DNA of 64,000 nt, from assembly GCA_003241385.1 (NCBI GenBank), contig QFPO01000005.1, positions 124,001-188,000 of the forward strand. The letters are read 5' to 3'. The position numbers were made by a program, and so were the translations under genes. Within the stretch, counting starts at the first letter, position 1. Each line of letters begins with the position of its first letter. Source of the DNA: Rhodanobacter denitrificans. GTDB taxonomy: Bacteria > Pseudomonadota > Gammaproteobacteria > Xanthomonadales > Rhodanobacteraceae. This document shows positions 56,654-64,000 of this stretch, one piece after another. The notes under the pieces were generated by a model. That model made no database searches. It had not been told where the DNA came from and worked only from the letters and a program-made list of their open reading frames with translations.

Positions 56654-57562
56654 TCAGCGTCGCCGTGCGGCCGCCAGCAGCCGCGGCATCACCGCGGCCA
56701 TCGGCATCGCCTGGATGCCGAGCGCGGCCAGTCCGTCCTCGTCGCTGACCGAGTCGAGCAGCAGCGAGCGGAAGTTGTCGCGCGAGATCGGCTTGCCGGG
56801 CAGCCACTCGCCGATCCGCGCCTGCCAGCGGCCGAGCGCATCGGGCAGCGGTACGATCAGCCGGCGCCGGCCGGTCATGCGCGCGGTCCAGCGCACCAGA
56901 TCGATCAGCTCGATACGGTCGGGTCCGACCAGCGCGTAGGTGCGGCCGATGCTCGAGGGCAGCTGCAGCGCGCGCGCGAACGCCTCGGCGACGTCGCGCA
57001 CGTAGACCGGCGCGAACTGCGCATGCGGGCGTGCCAGCGGCAGCACCGGCGTCAACGCGAGCAGATCGGCGAAGCGGCCGAACAGGCCGTCGCCGGGACC
57101 GAAGATCACCGACGGTCGGAAGATCGTCGCTGCGAGCGGCGCGGCGCGCACCAGCGCCTCGGCCTCGCCGCGCGTGCGCAGGTAGTGGCTGGTGCCCTCG
57201 CCGGCGCGCAGCGCGCTCATCTGCAGCAGCCGGGTCACGCCGACGGCCCTGCAGGCCTCGATCAGCGACCGCGTCAGCGCCACGTGCGCGCGCTCGAAGC
57301 CGCGGCCGTCGTCGCCGCGCTCGTTGAGGATGCCGACCAGGTTGATCGCCGCGTCGGCGCCGCGCAGATGGCCGCTCAGCACGTCGCGATCGTGCACGTC
57401 GGCGGTCTCGATGCGCACGCGCGGCAGCACGGCCAGCGCGCGATGCCGCTCGCGGTTGCGCGACAGCAGCACGAGGCGATGCCCGTCGGCGTGCAGGCGC
57501 GGCACCAGGTGCGAGCCGACGAAGCCGGTACCGCCGAGGACGACCAGGGTCAGTGGTTTCAT
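56654..57562 (-). CDS. NAD(P)-binding epimerase-like protein (NDUFA9 type)
   Basis: Atypical short-chain dehydrogenase of 302 residues. The Rossmann motif is LVVLGGTGFVGSHLVPRL (about residues 6-23), with DVLSGHLRGADAAINLVGIL and the active-site region SALRAGEGTSHYLRTRGEAE (Ser and YxxxR, where the usual catalytic Lys is Arg). IFRPSVIFGPGDGLFGRFADLL is typical of the complex I NDUFA9-like group of bacteria, which bind NADP(H) but may lack dehydrogenase activity. It is convergent with the membrane protein gene and divergent from the amidinotransferase gene. Confidence 0.88.
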   Translation of the reverse strand: MKPLTLVVLGGTGFVGSHLVPRLHADGHRLVLLSRNRERHRALAVLPRVRIETADVHDRDVLSGHLRGADAAINLVGILNERGDDGRGFERAHVALTRSLIEACRAVGVTRLLQMSALRAGEGTSHYLRTRGEAEALVRAAPLAATIFRPSVIFGPGDGLFGRFADLLALTPVLPLARPHAQFAPVYVRDVAEAFARALQLPSSIGRTYALVGPDRIELIDLVRWTARMTGRRRLIVPLPDALGRWQARIGEWLPGKPISRDNFRSLLLDSVSDEDGLAALGIQAMPMAAVMPRLLAAARRR

Positions 57563-57655
57563 TGCAAAACGCCTGACATGGACGTTCGATTATCGTCGAT
57601 CAGGGCGCGGCGTGCCGCGCCCGGGTGATCCCGCCACGGTCGAGGAGGCCGCACG

Positions 57656-58513
57656 ATGTCCCAGCCCCGCCTGCTGCTGTGTCCGCCGCCCCATTTCGGC
57701 GTCGACTACGTCATCAATCCGTGGATGGCCGGTCAGGTCGGACGCGTCGACGCCGCGCGCGCGAATGCGCAGTGGGAGGCCCTGCGCGAGCGGCTCGCGT
57801 CCTGCGCGGCCGTGGAGACCGTCGCGCCGGGTGCGGGCCTGCCGGACATGCCGTTCACGGCCAATGCCGGCCTCGTCCACGGCGACCGCTTCGTGCCGAG
57901 CCGCTTCCGCCATCCCGAACGGGGCGGCGAGGAAGCGCTGTTCTCGGCCTGGTTCGCCGCGCACGGCTATGCACTGCGGCCGCTGCCGGACGGACTCGCG
58001 TTCGAAGGCGCTGGCGACGCGCTGTTCGACCGCGCGGCCGGGCGGCTCTGGTTCGGTCACGGCCATCGCTCCGACCTCGCGGCCGCGGCGGCGGTCGAGG
58101 CGTCGATCGGCGTCGAAACGGTGCCGCTGCGCCTGGCCGATCCGCGCTACTACCATCTCGATACCTGCCTGTGCCCGCTGCGCGAGGGCTGGCTGCTCTA
58201 CTACCCCGGCGCTTTCGACGCGGCCGGCCGTGCGACGATCGAGGCGCGCGTCGGCGCCGATCGGCGCATCGCGGTCAGTGCCGAGCAGGCCGCCGCGTTC
58301 GCGTGCAACGCGGTCGATCTCGGCGATCGAATCGTCGTTCATCGTGCCGATGCCGATCTGCGCGCGCGGCTCGCGGCGGCCGGCTATGCGGTGATCGAGA
58401 CGCCGCTCGACGAGTTCATCAAGGCCGGCGGCTCGGCCAAGTGCCTGACGCTGCGGCTCGACGAGCCGGCCGGCCTGCAGCGCGGGATTGCGGCGGCCGA
58501 TCGGGCCGCCTGA
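57656..58513 (+). CDS. Amidinotransferase/dimethylarginine dimethylaminohydrolase-fold protein
   Basis: Protein of 285 residues of the guanidino-group-modifying (pentein) superfamily. Substrate and catalytic residues are recognisable: FTANAGLVHGD, FEGAGDALFD (acidic residue), the catalytic His in YYHLDTCLCPL, and the catalytic Cys in GGSAKCLTLRLDEPA near the C-terminus. The order His then C-terminal Cys and the FTANAG motif are as in DDAH and related citrulline-forming enzymes. The exact substrate (arginine, methylarginine or other) cannot be told. It is apparently monocistronic. Confidence 0.87.
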   Translation: MSQPRLLLCPPPHFGVDYVINPWMAGQVGRVDAARANAQWEALRERLASCAAVETVAPGAGLPDMPFTANAGLVHGDRFVPSRFRHPERGGEEALFSAWFAAHGYALRPLPDGLAFEGAGDALFDRAAGRLWFGHGHRSDLAAAAAVEASIGVETVPLRLADPRYYHLDTCLCPLREGWLLYYPGAFDAAGRATIEARVGADRRIAVSAEQAAAFACNAVDLGDRIVVHRADADLRARLAAAGYAVIETPLDEFIKAGGSAKCLTLRLDEPAGLQRGIAAADRAA

Positions 58514-58572
58514 GCGCGCGTGCCGCCGGCAGCGGCGCTGCGCCGCGCGATCGCGTCGCGCGGACCGCTCGC

Positions 58573-60630
58573 TCAGTCGCCGCCGGTCGGCGCCGGCGCG
58601 TCTGCCGGCGCAGTGGACGGTGTGGCGGTCGCTGCGCCGGCCGGTGCCGGGCAGACGACGGCCTTGCGTGTGCTGTCGTCGCTCGGCGCCCGGTAGGCCT
58701 CGCCGACCCGCGGCAGACGTGCGCTCAGCGGAATCACGCGGCCGTTGAGGCGCCAGTCGTAGATCACGGCGAACGCCATCACGCGCGCGACGTATTCGCG
58801 CGTCTCCTTGTACGGAATCGTCTCGATGAAGAAGTCCGGCTCGAGCGTGCCGCGCGCGTCGATCCAGCGGCCGACCGGCGCGCCGCCGGCGTTGTAGGCC
58901 GCACTCGCCAGCCACGGACTGCCCGAGTACTGGCGCGCCATCTGCGCGAGGAAGCGCGTGCCGAGCTGGATGTTCAGGCCCGGATCGAACAGATCGCCGG
59001 CACCGCCGTACGGCAGCTTGTGCGTCTGCGCGACCTGCTTGGCGACGCCCGGCAGCAGCTGCATCAGGCCGTAGGCGTCCGCATGCGAACGCGCGTCGGG
59101 CATCCAGGCGCTCTCGGCGCGGATGATCGCGTAGGCCCAGGCCGGCTCGATCCCGGCGCCGCGCGCCTCGCGCAGCACGCGCGATTCCTGCGCCAGCGGA
59201 AAGCGCTGCTCGTAGAGCCGCAGCGTCTCGGGCGACGCCGACAGCGCGAACACCGCGCGGTCGTACCAGCCTTCGCGATACGCGCGGTCGGCCGCGATCG
59301 CGCGCTCGGCCGGCTCGATCCGCGTCAGCGCGTAGTCCCATTCGCGCCGCGCCTCGGTCAGCTTGCCGAGCGCATGGAATTCGAACGCACGCGCCAGATC
59401 GGGCTGCGCGGCGATCGTCTGCTGCTGCGCCGGCGTCGCCTCCGCACTCAGCGGGCAGATCGCGTACGGCGCGCCGAGCCAGTCGGCGGCGAGGAAGCCG
59501 TGGAAATTGGCCTCGGCCGCGAGCGCCGCGAACAGCGGCCGCGCCTCGCGCTCGCGGCCGAGTTTGACCAGGGTGCGCGCGCGCAGATAGCGCCAGCGCG
59601 CATCGGCCTGTTGCGTGTCCGACAGCCGGTCGAGCGCGGCCAGCGTCTCGCTCCAGTCGCCGCCGGCCAGCGCGACGCGCACGTGCCACTCGCGCGAGGC
59701 GTCGTCGCCGGCTTCGACCGGCAGCGCCTTCAGACGCGCCAGCGCGTCGGGCGAATAGCTGGTCGAGCGGAACACGGCCAGCGCGTTGAGCACGCGGTTC
59801 TTCTGTTCGGCGTCCCAGCGGAACCGGTCGGCCAGTCCGGCCCACAGCGTTTCGGCGGCGGCGCTGTTGCGCCGGGCGTGACGCGCCAGGCCGTAGGCGA
59901 TCGCGTCGCGGTTGCGCGGCTGGTCGGGCCAGCTGCCGGCCTTGGCCAGCACGCTGGCCGGATCGCGCACCGCCGCGGCGATGCGCTGGCCTTCGCTGCG
60001 CTGCGCCGGCGGCAGATAGGCCGCGATCGCCGCGGCCGTCTCGGGATTGCCGGCCTCGGCCGCGGCGAGCAGGCGCTGCCAGACCGCGGCGTCGTCGATC
60101 ACGCCGGCGCCGCGCGCCCATTCGAACAGCGGGTCGCAGGTGCCCGGCGTCGCGCGCGGCTGCATCCACAGCGGCTCGATCTCGCCGGCGTAGACCGGCT
60201 TCTCGCCGGCGTCGATGCGTGCGCGCTGCCAGGCGCAGCGCAGATCGCGATCGGGCGTGTCCTGCCAGTGGCCGCGAAAACCGGCCCAGTCGCGATCCGT
60301 CACGAGCTGGCGCAGATACGCATTGCGCAGGTCGCGCGCCGGCAGCGTGTCCGGAAACCGCGCCAGGTAGGCGTCGACCGCCTCGCGCTGCAGCGGGCTC
60401 TTGCCGCGCCGCAGCGCGGTGTATTCCAGATACGGAAACAGCGGGTAGTCCTCGAGCCCGGCGGCCAGCCGCTTCCAGCTGTCGGCCGGTCCGCGTTCGG
60501 CCAGGGCGAGCACGGCCGGAAACTGCGCGCGCTGCGCGGCGAGGTCGGGCTTGGCGGCGCCGGCGGTCGCGGCCGGCAGACCGACGACGAATACGCCGAG
60601 GAGGCGGGTGAGGAACCGGAATCTGCGCAT
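58573..60630 (-). CDS. Slt70-type soluble lytic murein transglycosylase
   Basis: Periplasmic enzyme of 685 residues that cleaves peptidoglycan to 1,6-anhydro products. The ATG at 60628-60630 starts a signal peptide (FLTRLLGVFVVGLPAATAGAA). Residues about 30-470 are the alpha-helical superhelix (U and L domains). The C-terminal SLT domain has the catalytic Glu in AWAYAIIRAESAWMPDARSHADAYGLMQLLPG, then DPGLNIQLGTRFL and ASAAYNAGGAPVGRWI. A Pro/Ala-rich tail of about 35 residues ends the protein. It is the downstream gene of a minus-strand series and lies 80 bases after the next gene. Confidence 0.93.
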   Translation of the reverse strand: MRRFRFLTRLLGVFVVGLPAATAGAAKPDLAAQRAQFPAVLALAERGPADSWKRLAAGLEDYPLFPYLEYTALRRGKSPLQREAVDAYLARFPDTLPARDLRNAYLRQLVTDRDWAGFRGHWQDTPDRDLRCAWQRARIDAGEKPVYAGEIEPLWMQPRATPGTCDPLFEWARGAGVIDDAAVWQRLLAAAEAGNPETAAAIAAYLPPAQRSEGQRIAAAVRDPASVLAKAGSWPDQPRNRDAIAYGLARHARRNSAAAETLWAGLADRFRWDAEQKNRVLNALAVFRSTSYSPDALARLKALPVEAGDDASREWHVRVALAGGDWSETLAALDRLSDTQQADARWRYLRARTLVKLGREREARPLFAALAAEANFHGFLAADWLGAPYAICPLSAEATPAQQQTIAAQPDLARAFEFHALGKLTEARREWDYALTRIEPAERAIAADRAYREGWYDRAVFALSASPETLRLYEQRFPLAQESRVLREARGAGIEPAWAYAIIRAESAWMPDARSHADAYGLMQLLPGVAKQVAQTHKLPYGGAGDLFDPGLNIQLGTRFLAQMARQYSGSPWLASAAYNAGGAPVGRWIDARGTLEPDFFIETIPYKETREYVARVMAFAVIYDWRLNGRVIPLSARLPRVGEAYRAPSDDSTRKAVVCPAPAGAATATPSTAPADAPAPTGGD

Positions 60631-60710
60631 GGTTTTCGGTACGAACGAGGCGGCCAGTGTAACGCGGCCTCGACGGCAGGGCCGGCGCGGCGCGCCGCCG
60701 ATGCCGTGGT

Positions 60711-61541
60711 TCAGGCGCTGCCGTCCGCCGGCACGACGATGCGCGGCGGTGATCCGAGCGCGCTCAGCGGCTCGGGCAGGCGGATCGTCGCGGCGATCGG
60801 CAGGTGGTCGGATACCGGATGCGGCACCGCCCACAGATCGTCGACGACCAGGCCGCGCGAGACCAGGATGTGGTCGATCGCGCGGTTCGGCCGCCAGCTC
60901 GGAAACGTCAGCGGCGGGTCGCCCGGCAGCGCGAGCGTGGTCCGCTCGCAGAAGCGGCGCAGCTCCGGGCTCTGCGCGGTCGTGTTCAGATCGCCCATCA
61001 GCACCGCGTGCGGATGCGTGCTGATCAGCTCGGCCAGGAAATCGAGCTGGCGCATGCGTGCCTGCTGGCCGAGCGACAGATGCGCGATCACGACGACCAG
61101 TTCCCGATCGCCGTGCCCGAACCGCACCCACAGCGCGCCGCGGCCCGGAATGCGCCCCGGCAGCGGGTAGGACAGCACCTCGTCGGGCTGGCGGCGCGCG
61201 AGCAGGCCGTTGCTCGAGGAGGCGATGCGCGAGACGCGCCGGTTCGGCTGGTGGCTCCAGAACGGAAAGCCGGCCGCTTCGGCCAGGTACTGGGTCTGGT
61301 TCAGAAAGCCCGAGCGCAGGCTGCCCGGATCGGCCTCCTGCAGGGCGACCACGTCGAAGTCCGCGCATACGCGCGCCAGGCCGTCGAGATTGGCGCGCTT
61401 GCCGGCGGCCGGCAGCACGTGGTGCAGGCCGCGCGTCACGTAGTCGCGGTAGCGGCGCATGCTGCCGCCGGCGAGGATGTTGCAGCTCAGCAGGCGCAGC
61501 TGCGTCGGGGCGGGCGGTGCGGCGGCCGTGGGCGGATTCAC
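60711..61541 (-). CDS. Endonuclease/exonuclease/phosphatase family protein
   Basis: Protein of 276 residues from a GTG at 61541 (a TTG 36 bases upstream is also in frame). EEP-fold motifs are LRLLSCNILAGG, DVVALQEADPGS (catalytic Glu), LVVVIAHLSLG, AVLMGDLNTTAQSPEL and the C-terminal RAIDHILVSRGL with PVSDHLPIAATI. All the acidic and His residues of the fold are kept. It has no obvious signal peptide. Substrates in this fold range from nucleic acids to phospholipids, so the function stays open; the location next to dsbA-like genes and cytochrome c4 is seen in xanthomonads. Confidence 0.86.
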   Translation of the reverse strand: MNPPTAAAPPAPTQLRLLSCNILAGGSMRRYRDYVTRGLHHVLPAAGKRANLDGLARVCADFDVVALQEADPGSLRSGFLNQTQYLAEAAGFPFWSHQPNRRVSRIASSSNGLLARRQPDEVLSYPLPGRIPGRGALWVRFGHGDRELVVVIAHLSLGQQARMRQLDFLAELISTHPHAVLMGDLNTTAQSPELRRFCERTTLALPGDPPLTFPSWRPNRAIDHILVSRGLVVDDLWAVPHPVSDHLPIAATIRLPEPLSALGSPPRIVVPADGSA

Positions 61542-61629
61542 GGACGACAACGTAGGGTTCCGGGTCGCCGCGCGCAAGCCGGGCCGGTCACACCTTCGCG
61601 CGTGCCGGCTCGGCTGTGTCGTGCGTCGT

Positions 61630-62295
61630 TCAGCGCTTGCCGTTGGCCGCGTGCTCGCGCTCGACCAGGTAGCGGGTCAGCTCGACCACCTGCGGGAAAC
61701 CGCCGGCCGACTGGCCGGTGATGCGGTACTTGCCGGCGACGATGATCGTCGGCGTGCCGTCGACGCCGTACTGCGGCACGGCCTGGCGCGAGCGCGCCAT
61801 TTTCGACTCCACCTCGAACGAGCCGGCCGCCGACAGGAACTTGTTGGCCTCCACGCCGTGGCGCGCGTAGAACTGGGCCAGGTCGTTGATGTCGCGGATC
61901 GGCTCGCGGTCGCGGTGCAGCGCGTCGAACAGCGCCTGGTGCGTCTTGTCGAGCACGCCGAGCGACTGCGACGCGTAATAGGCGCGCGCGAACGGCTCCC
62001 AGGACGGGTTGAAGATCGCCGGCATCGCCGAGAACGCGGCATAGGCCGGCAGCTCCTTTTTGAGCTGCTGCGCATACGGCTCGAAGTGCGCGCAGTGCAC
62101 GCAGGCGTAGCTGAACACCTCGAGCACTTCGATCTTGTCGCCGCTGCTGGTCGGCTGCGGCGGGTCGATCGGGAAGTAGTGCGTGCCCTCGACCCACTGG
62201 GTCGGCGCGGCGGCCTTGGCGGGCGCCTTGTCGTCGGCGTGGCAGGCGGTCACGGCCAGCAGGCCGGTCAGCAGCAGGGTGATCGAACGCAGCAT
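61630..62295 (-). CDS. DsbA-like thiol:disulfide interchange lipoprotein
   Basis: Protein of 221 residues with a signal peptide and lipobox ending at Cys18 (LLAVTAC), so it is probably lipid-anchored in the periplasm. The thioredoxin-fold active site is CVHC in EVFSYACVHCAHFEPY, with a helical insert (about 95-165) and the cis-Pro segment VDGTPTIIVAGKYRITG. DsbA introduces disulfides into exported proteins. It lies 49 bases after the second paralogue. Confidence 0.9.
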   Translation of the reverse strand: MLRSITLLLTGLLAVTACHADDKAPAKAAAPTQWVEGTHYFPIDPPQPTSSGDKIEVLEVFSYACVHCAHFEPYAQQLKKELPAYAAFSAMPAIFNPSWEPFARAYYASQSLGVLDKTHQALFDALHRDREPIRDINDLAQFYARHGVEANKFLSAAGSFEVESKMARSRQAVPQYGVDGTPTIIVAGKYRITGQSAGGFPQVVELTRYLVEREHAANGKR

Positions 62296-62344
62296 GCGGG
62301 GAGGTCCTCGTTGAGCGGGAGATGGGCGGAAGCGCGGCGGCCGG

Positions 62345-63019
62345 TCAGCCGCCGGTCGTTTCCTTCTGCACCAGATACTGCACGACCGGGATGATGTTCT
62401 CCCAGCTGCCGGCCGACAGGCCGGTGACGCGGTACTTGCCGTTGACGACGATGGTCGGCGTCGAGTCCACGCCGGTCGCCTTGATCCAGGCGTCGGCCCG
62501 CTTCATGCTGGTGTTGATCGCGAACGAGTTGGCGGTCGCGACGAAGTCCTCGGCGCTGACGCCGAACTGCGAATAGAACTTGGCGGCGTCCTCGATCGTC
62601 GGCTTGATCATGCGGCCGGTCGACGCGTCACGGATCGACAGCGGTCCGTTGCCCCACACCGCCGGGAACGTCGCGTTGTGCGCCTTGTCGACGATTCCGA
62701 GCGCCTGCGCGGTGAAGAACGCGCGCTGGAACAGCGGCCAGGATTCGGCGGTGTTGAACGAGGCCGGCACGTAGCGCATCGCGGCGTTCGGCGGCAGCGC
62801 GGCCTTGAGGCGGTCGGCGATCGGCGCGAAGCTGTTGCAGGCCGGGCAGCCGTACGAGAACACCTCGACGACGTCGATCTTGTCGCTGCCCGGCGTCGCC
62901 TGCGGCGGCTCGATCACGAAGTAGTGCTTGCCGGCCTGCCACTGGCCCGGCGCGGGGGTCTGGGCCGATGCGGAGGCCGCGGCGACGCCGGCCAGCAGGA
63001 AAACGAGCGACTTCAGCAT
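62345..63019 (-). CDS. DsbA-like thiol:disulfide interchange protein
   Basis: Periplasmic protein of 224 residues with a cleavable signal peptide (SLVFLLAGVAAASASA/QTPAP). The active site is CPAC in EVFSYGCPACNSFAPI, with cis-Pro segment VDSTPTIVVNGKYRVTG. It is a paralogue of the next gene downstream, to which it is similar along its length; the active-site dipeptides differ (PA against VH), implying different redox potentials. It is preceded by cytochrome c4 with a 105-base gap. Confidence 0.92.
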   Translation of the reverse strand: MLKSLVFLLAGVAAASASAQTPAPGQWQAGKHYFVIEPPQATPGSDKIDVVEVFSYGCPACNSFAPIADRLKAALPPNAAMRYVPASFNTAESWPLFQRAFFTAQALGIVDKAHNATFPAVWGNGPLSIRDASTGRMIKPTIEDAAKFYSQFGVSAEDFVATANSFAINTSMKRADAWIKATGVDSTPTIVVNGKYRVTGLSAGSWENIIPVVQYLVQKETTGG

Positions 63020-63124
63020 GGAGACTCCGTATGAGGACGTGCGCGTGGAACGATGCGGGCCGGCCCGCCGCTCCGGGACGGGTCCGTAGAGAGCCCCGAT
63101 CGCGGCGAAGGTTCCCGCGGGAAA

Positions 63125-63790
63125 TTACTTCGCGGCGGTCTCGGCCTGGGCCGCCGCGGTGTGCAGACCCTCGACGTACGACGATACCGCGGCGATGTCC
63201 TGCTCGGTCAGGCGCTCGGCGATCGTCTGCATGACCTGCGCGTGGGCGTCGTCGATCGCACCGCTGCCGTCCTTCCAGCCCTTCAGGCGCGCGCTGACGT
63301 AGTCGGCCCACTGGCCGCTGAGCTGCGGATAGCCGGTTCCGGCCATGCCGCGGCCGCTCGGACCGTGGCAGGCCATGCAGGCCGGCACGCCGGTCTTGGC
63401 GTCGCCGGCGCGGTAGAGCGTGCTGCCGCGCGCCAGCAGCGCGTCGTCGGCGACGCCCGGCAGCGAGGTCTTGGTCGCGAAGAACGCACCCAGATCGTGC
63501 ATGTCCTGGGTCGACAGCGGCGCCGCGAACGGCATCATGATCGGATTGTTGCGCTTGCCGCTCTTGAACAGCTCGAGCTGGTGCGCGATGTAGGCCTCGT
63601 TCTGGCCGGCGAGCTTCGGGTACATCTTGTCGGCGGCGTTGCCGTCCATGCCGTGGCAGGCGCCGCAGACCGCGGCCTTGGCCTCACCGGCCTTGGCGTC
63701 GCCGAGAATGGGCTTGGGCGCATCGCCGGCGGCGTGCGCGGCGCCGGCACCGACCAGCAGCGCGAGGGACAGGATTCGCCGAACACTCAT
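63125..63790 (-). CDS. Dihaem cytochrome c4
   Basis: Periplasmic electron carrier of 221 residues with two class I cytochrome c domains. The ATG at 63788-63790 starts a good signal peptide (ILSLALLVGAGAAHA); 46 more upstream codons are open but lie beyond the promoter. Haem-binding motifs are CGACH and CMACH, with axial Met candidates in the segments NPIMMPF and DDAHAQVMQTI. Cytochrome c4 feeds electrons to terminal oxidases. It lies upstream of the two DsbA-like genes, a conserved gammaproteobacterial grouping. Confidence 0.95.
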   Translation of the reverse strand: MSVRRILSLALLVGAGAAHAAGDAPKPILGDAKAGEAKAAVCGACHGMDGNAADKMYPKLAGQNEAYIAHQLELFKSGKRNNPIMMPFAAPLSTQDMHDLGAFFATKTSLPGVADDALLARGSTLYRAGDAKTGVPACMACHGPSGRGMAGTGYPQLSGQWADYVSARLKGWKDGSGAIDDAHAQVMQTIAERLTEQDIAAVSSYVEGLHTAAAQAETAAK

Positions 63791-63899
63791 ACGGGCACTC
63801 CGAAAAACGGGTTGGATATCCACGACGGCTGCCGACAGGTGGCGTCTGGGGACCTGGAGCGCGTCGGTGACGCGCTCGCGCTCTCGGCGAAACCGCAGG

Positions 63900-63928
63900 A
63901 TTATCCCAGTGCGCCCAAAGACGGTCAA
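63900..63928 (-). promoter_or_regulatory. Strong promoter of cytochrome c4
   Basis: On the minus strand TTGACC (63928-63923), a 17-base spacer and GATAAT (63905-63900), each five of six to consensus. Transcription should begin near 63893, giving a leader of about 100 bases that contains a 9-bp hairpin (GAGCGCGTC at 63857-63865 with GACGCGCTC at 63869-63877). This is the best promoter match seen in the window. Confidence 0.7.
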
Positions 63929-63966
63929 ACCGCCGCCGCGGCGCGCAGTGTCGCAGCGGCCGGCCG

Positions 63967-64000
63967 TCAGGCCGCTTCGAAGCCGCTGCGGAAGATCGGG
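63967..64000 (-). CDS. Possible C-terminal end of an upstream minus-strand gene
   Basis: The last ten codons and stop of a frame ending PIFRSGFEAA on the minus strand enter the window from the right edge. The gene cannot be named from so little. Its stop lies about 40 bases ahead of the cytochrome c4 promoter, which fits a gene boundary. Confidence 0.3.
   Translation of the reverse strand, partial: PIFRSGFEAA

Noticed and set aside
63791..63928. 46-residue N-terminal extension of cytochrome c4
   Set aside because: A strong promoter with predicted start near 63893 lies inside it, and a clean signal peptide begins at 63790.

Overview
The window is high-GC, gene-dense bacterial chromosome with no rRNA, tRNA, CRISPR array, insertion sequence or phage found by eye. 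Gene content and order point to a gammaproteobacterium of the Xanthomonadales (Lysobacterales): ftsW-murG-murC-ddl-ftsQAZ-lpxC followed by a DciA-like gene, an M23 peptidase, secA and a MutT/ThiE fusion; rhlB opposite trxA and rho; cytochrome c4 followed by two DsbA-like genes; a large TonB-dependent receptor; and an exosortase of the XrtH type. A Rhodanobacteraceae-like member is likely, but the genus cannot be fixed from this sequence.

Layout. 1-14.3 kb: end of the division and cell-wall cluster (ftsW partial, murG, murC, ddlB, ftsQ, ftsA, ftsZ, mostly with 4-base overlaps), then lpxC, a convergent dciA, a divergent M23 peptidase, secA and mutT/thiE. 14.4-22.6 kb: coaE (minus), a TonB-dependent receptor with a strong terminator, aroK-aroB (minus), exosortase XrtH, a response regulator and an unknown protein. 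22.7-30.1 kb: the complete ATP synthase operon atpIBEFHAGDC with a good promoter, stable hairpins between atpE and atpF, an array of four regularly spaced hairpins between atpG and atpD, and a terminator hairpin. 30-34.9 kb: a TonB-C-like lipoprotein, glmU, a VOC protein divergent from a TrmB-like regulator with a palindromic operator between them, and a DAHP synthase gene behind a clear aromatic leader-peptide attenuator. 35.3-39.7 kb: gspC-gspD-gspE of a type II secretion system (minus). 39.9-46.3 kb: a secreted delta-60 repeat protein, an ECF-like sigma factor, a membrane Ser/Thr kinase with a TPR-rich C-terminus, and a DUF4892/OmpA protein. 46.5-50.8 kb: rhlB, trxA, rho. 50.6-52.1 kb: a probable horizontally acquired HTH-nucleotidyltransferase/HEPN toxin-antitoxin pair whose HEPN gene looks damaged at the 3' end. 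52.5-64 kb: S9 peptidase, unknown membrane protein, NDUFA9-like epimerase, amidinotransferase-fold protein, Slt-type lytic transglycosylase, endonuclease/exonuclease/phosphatase protein, two DsbA-like proteins and cytochrome c4.

Most of the window is core metabolism and envelope biogenesis. The accessory or regulatory points of interest are: (1) the covarying hairpin array in the ATP operon, (2) the attenuator with a Phe-Phe-Trp-Tyr-Tyr run ahead of the DAHP synthase gene, (3) the toxin-antitoxin pair with two operator palindromes exactly 21 bp apart, (4) the TrmB/VOC pair with an operator over the -10 region, (5) an orphan exosortase, and (6) a split type II secretion operon whose GspE lacks the zinc-binding cysteines. 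All assignments are from reading the sequence; no database search was run.
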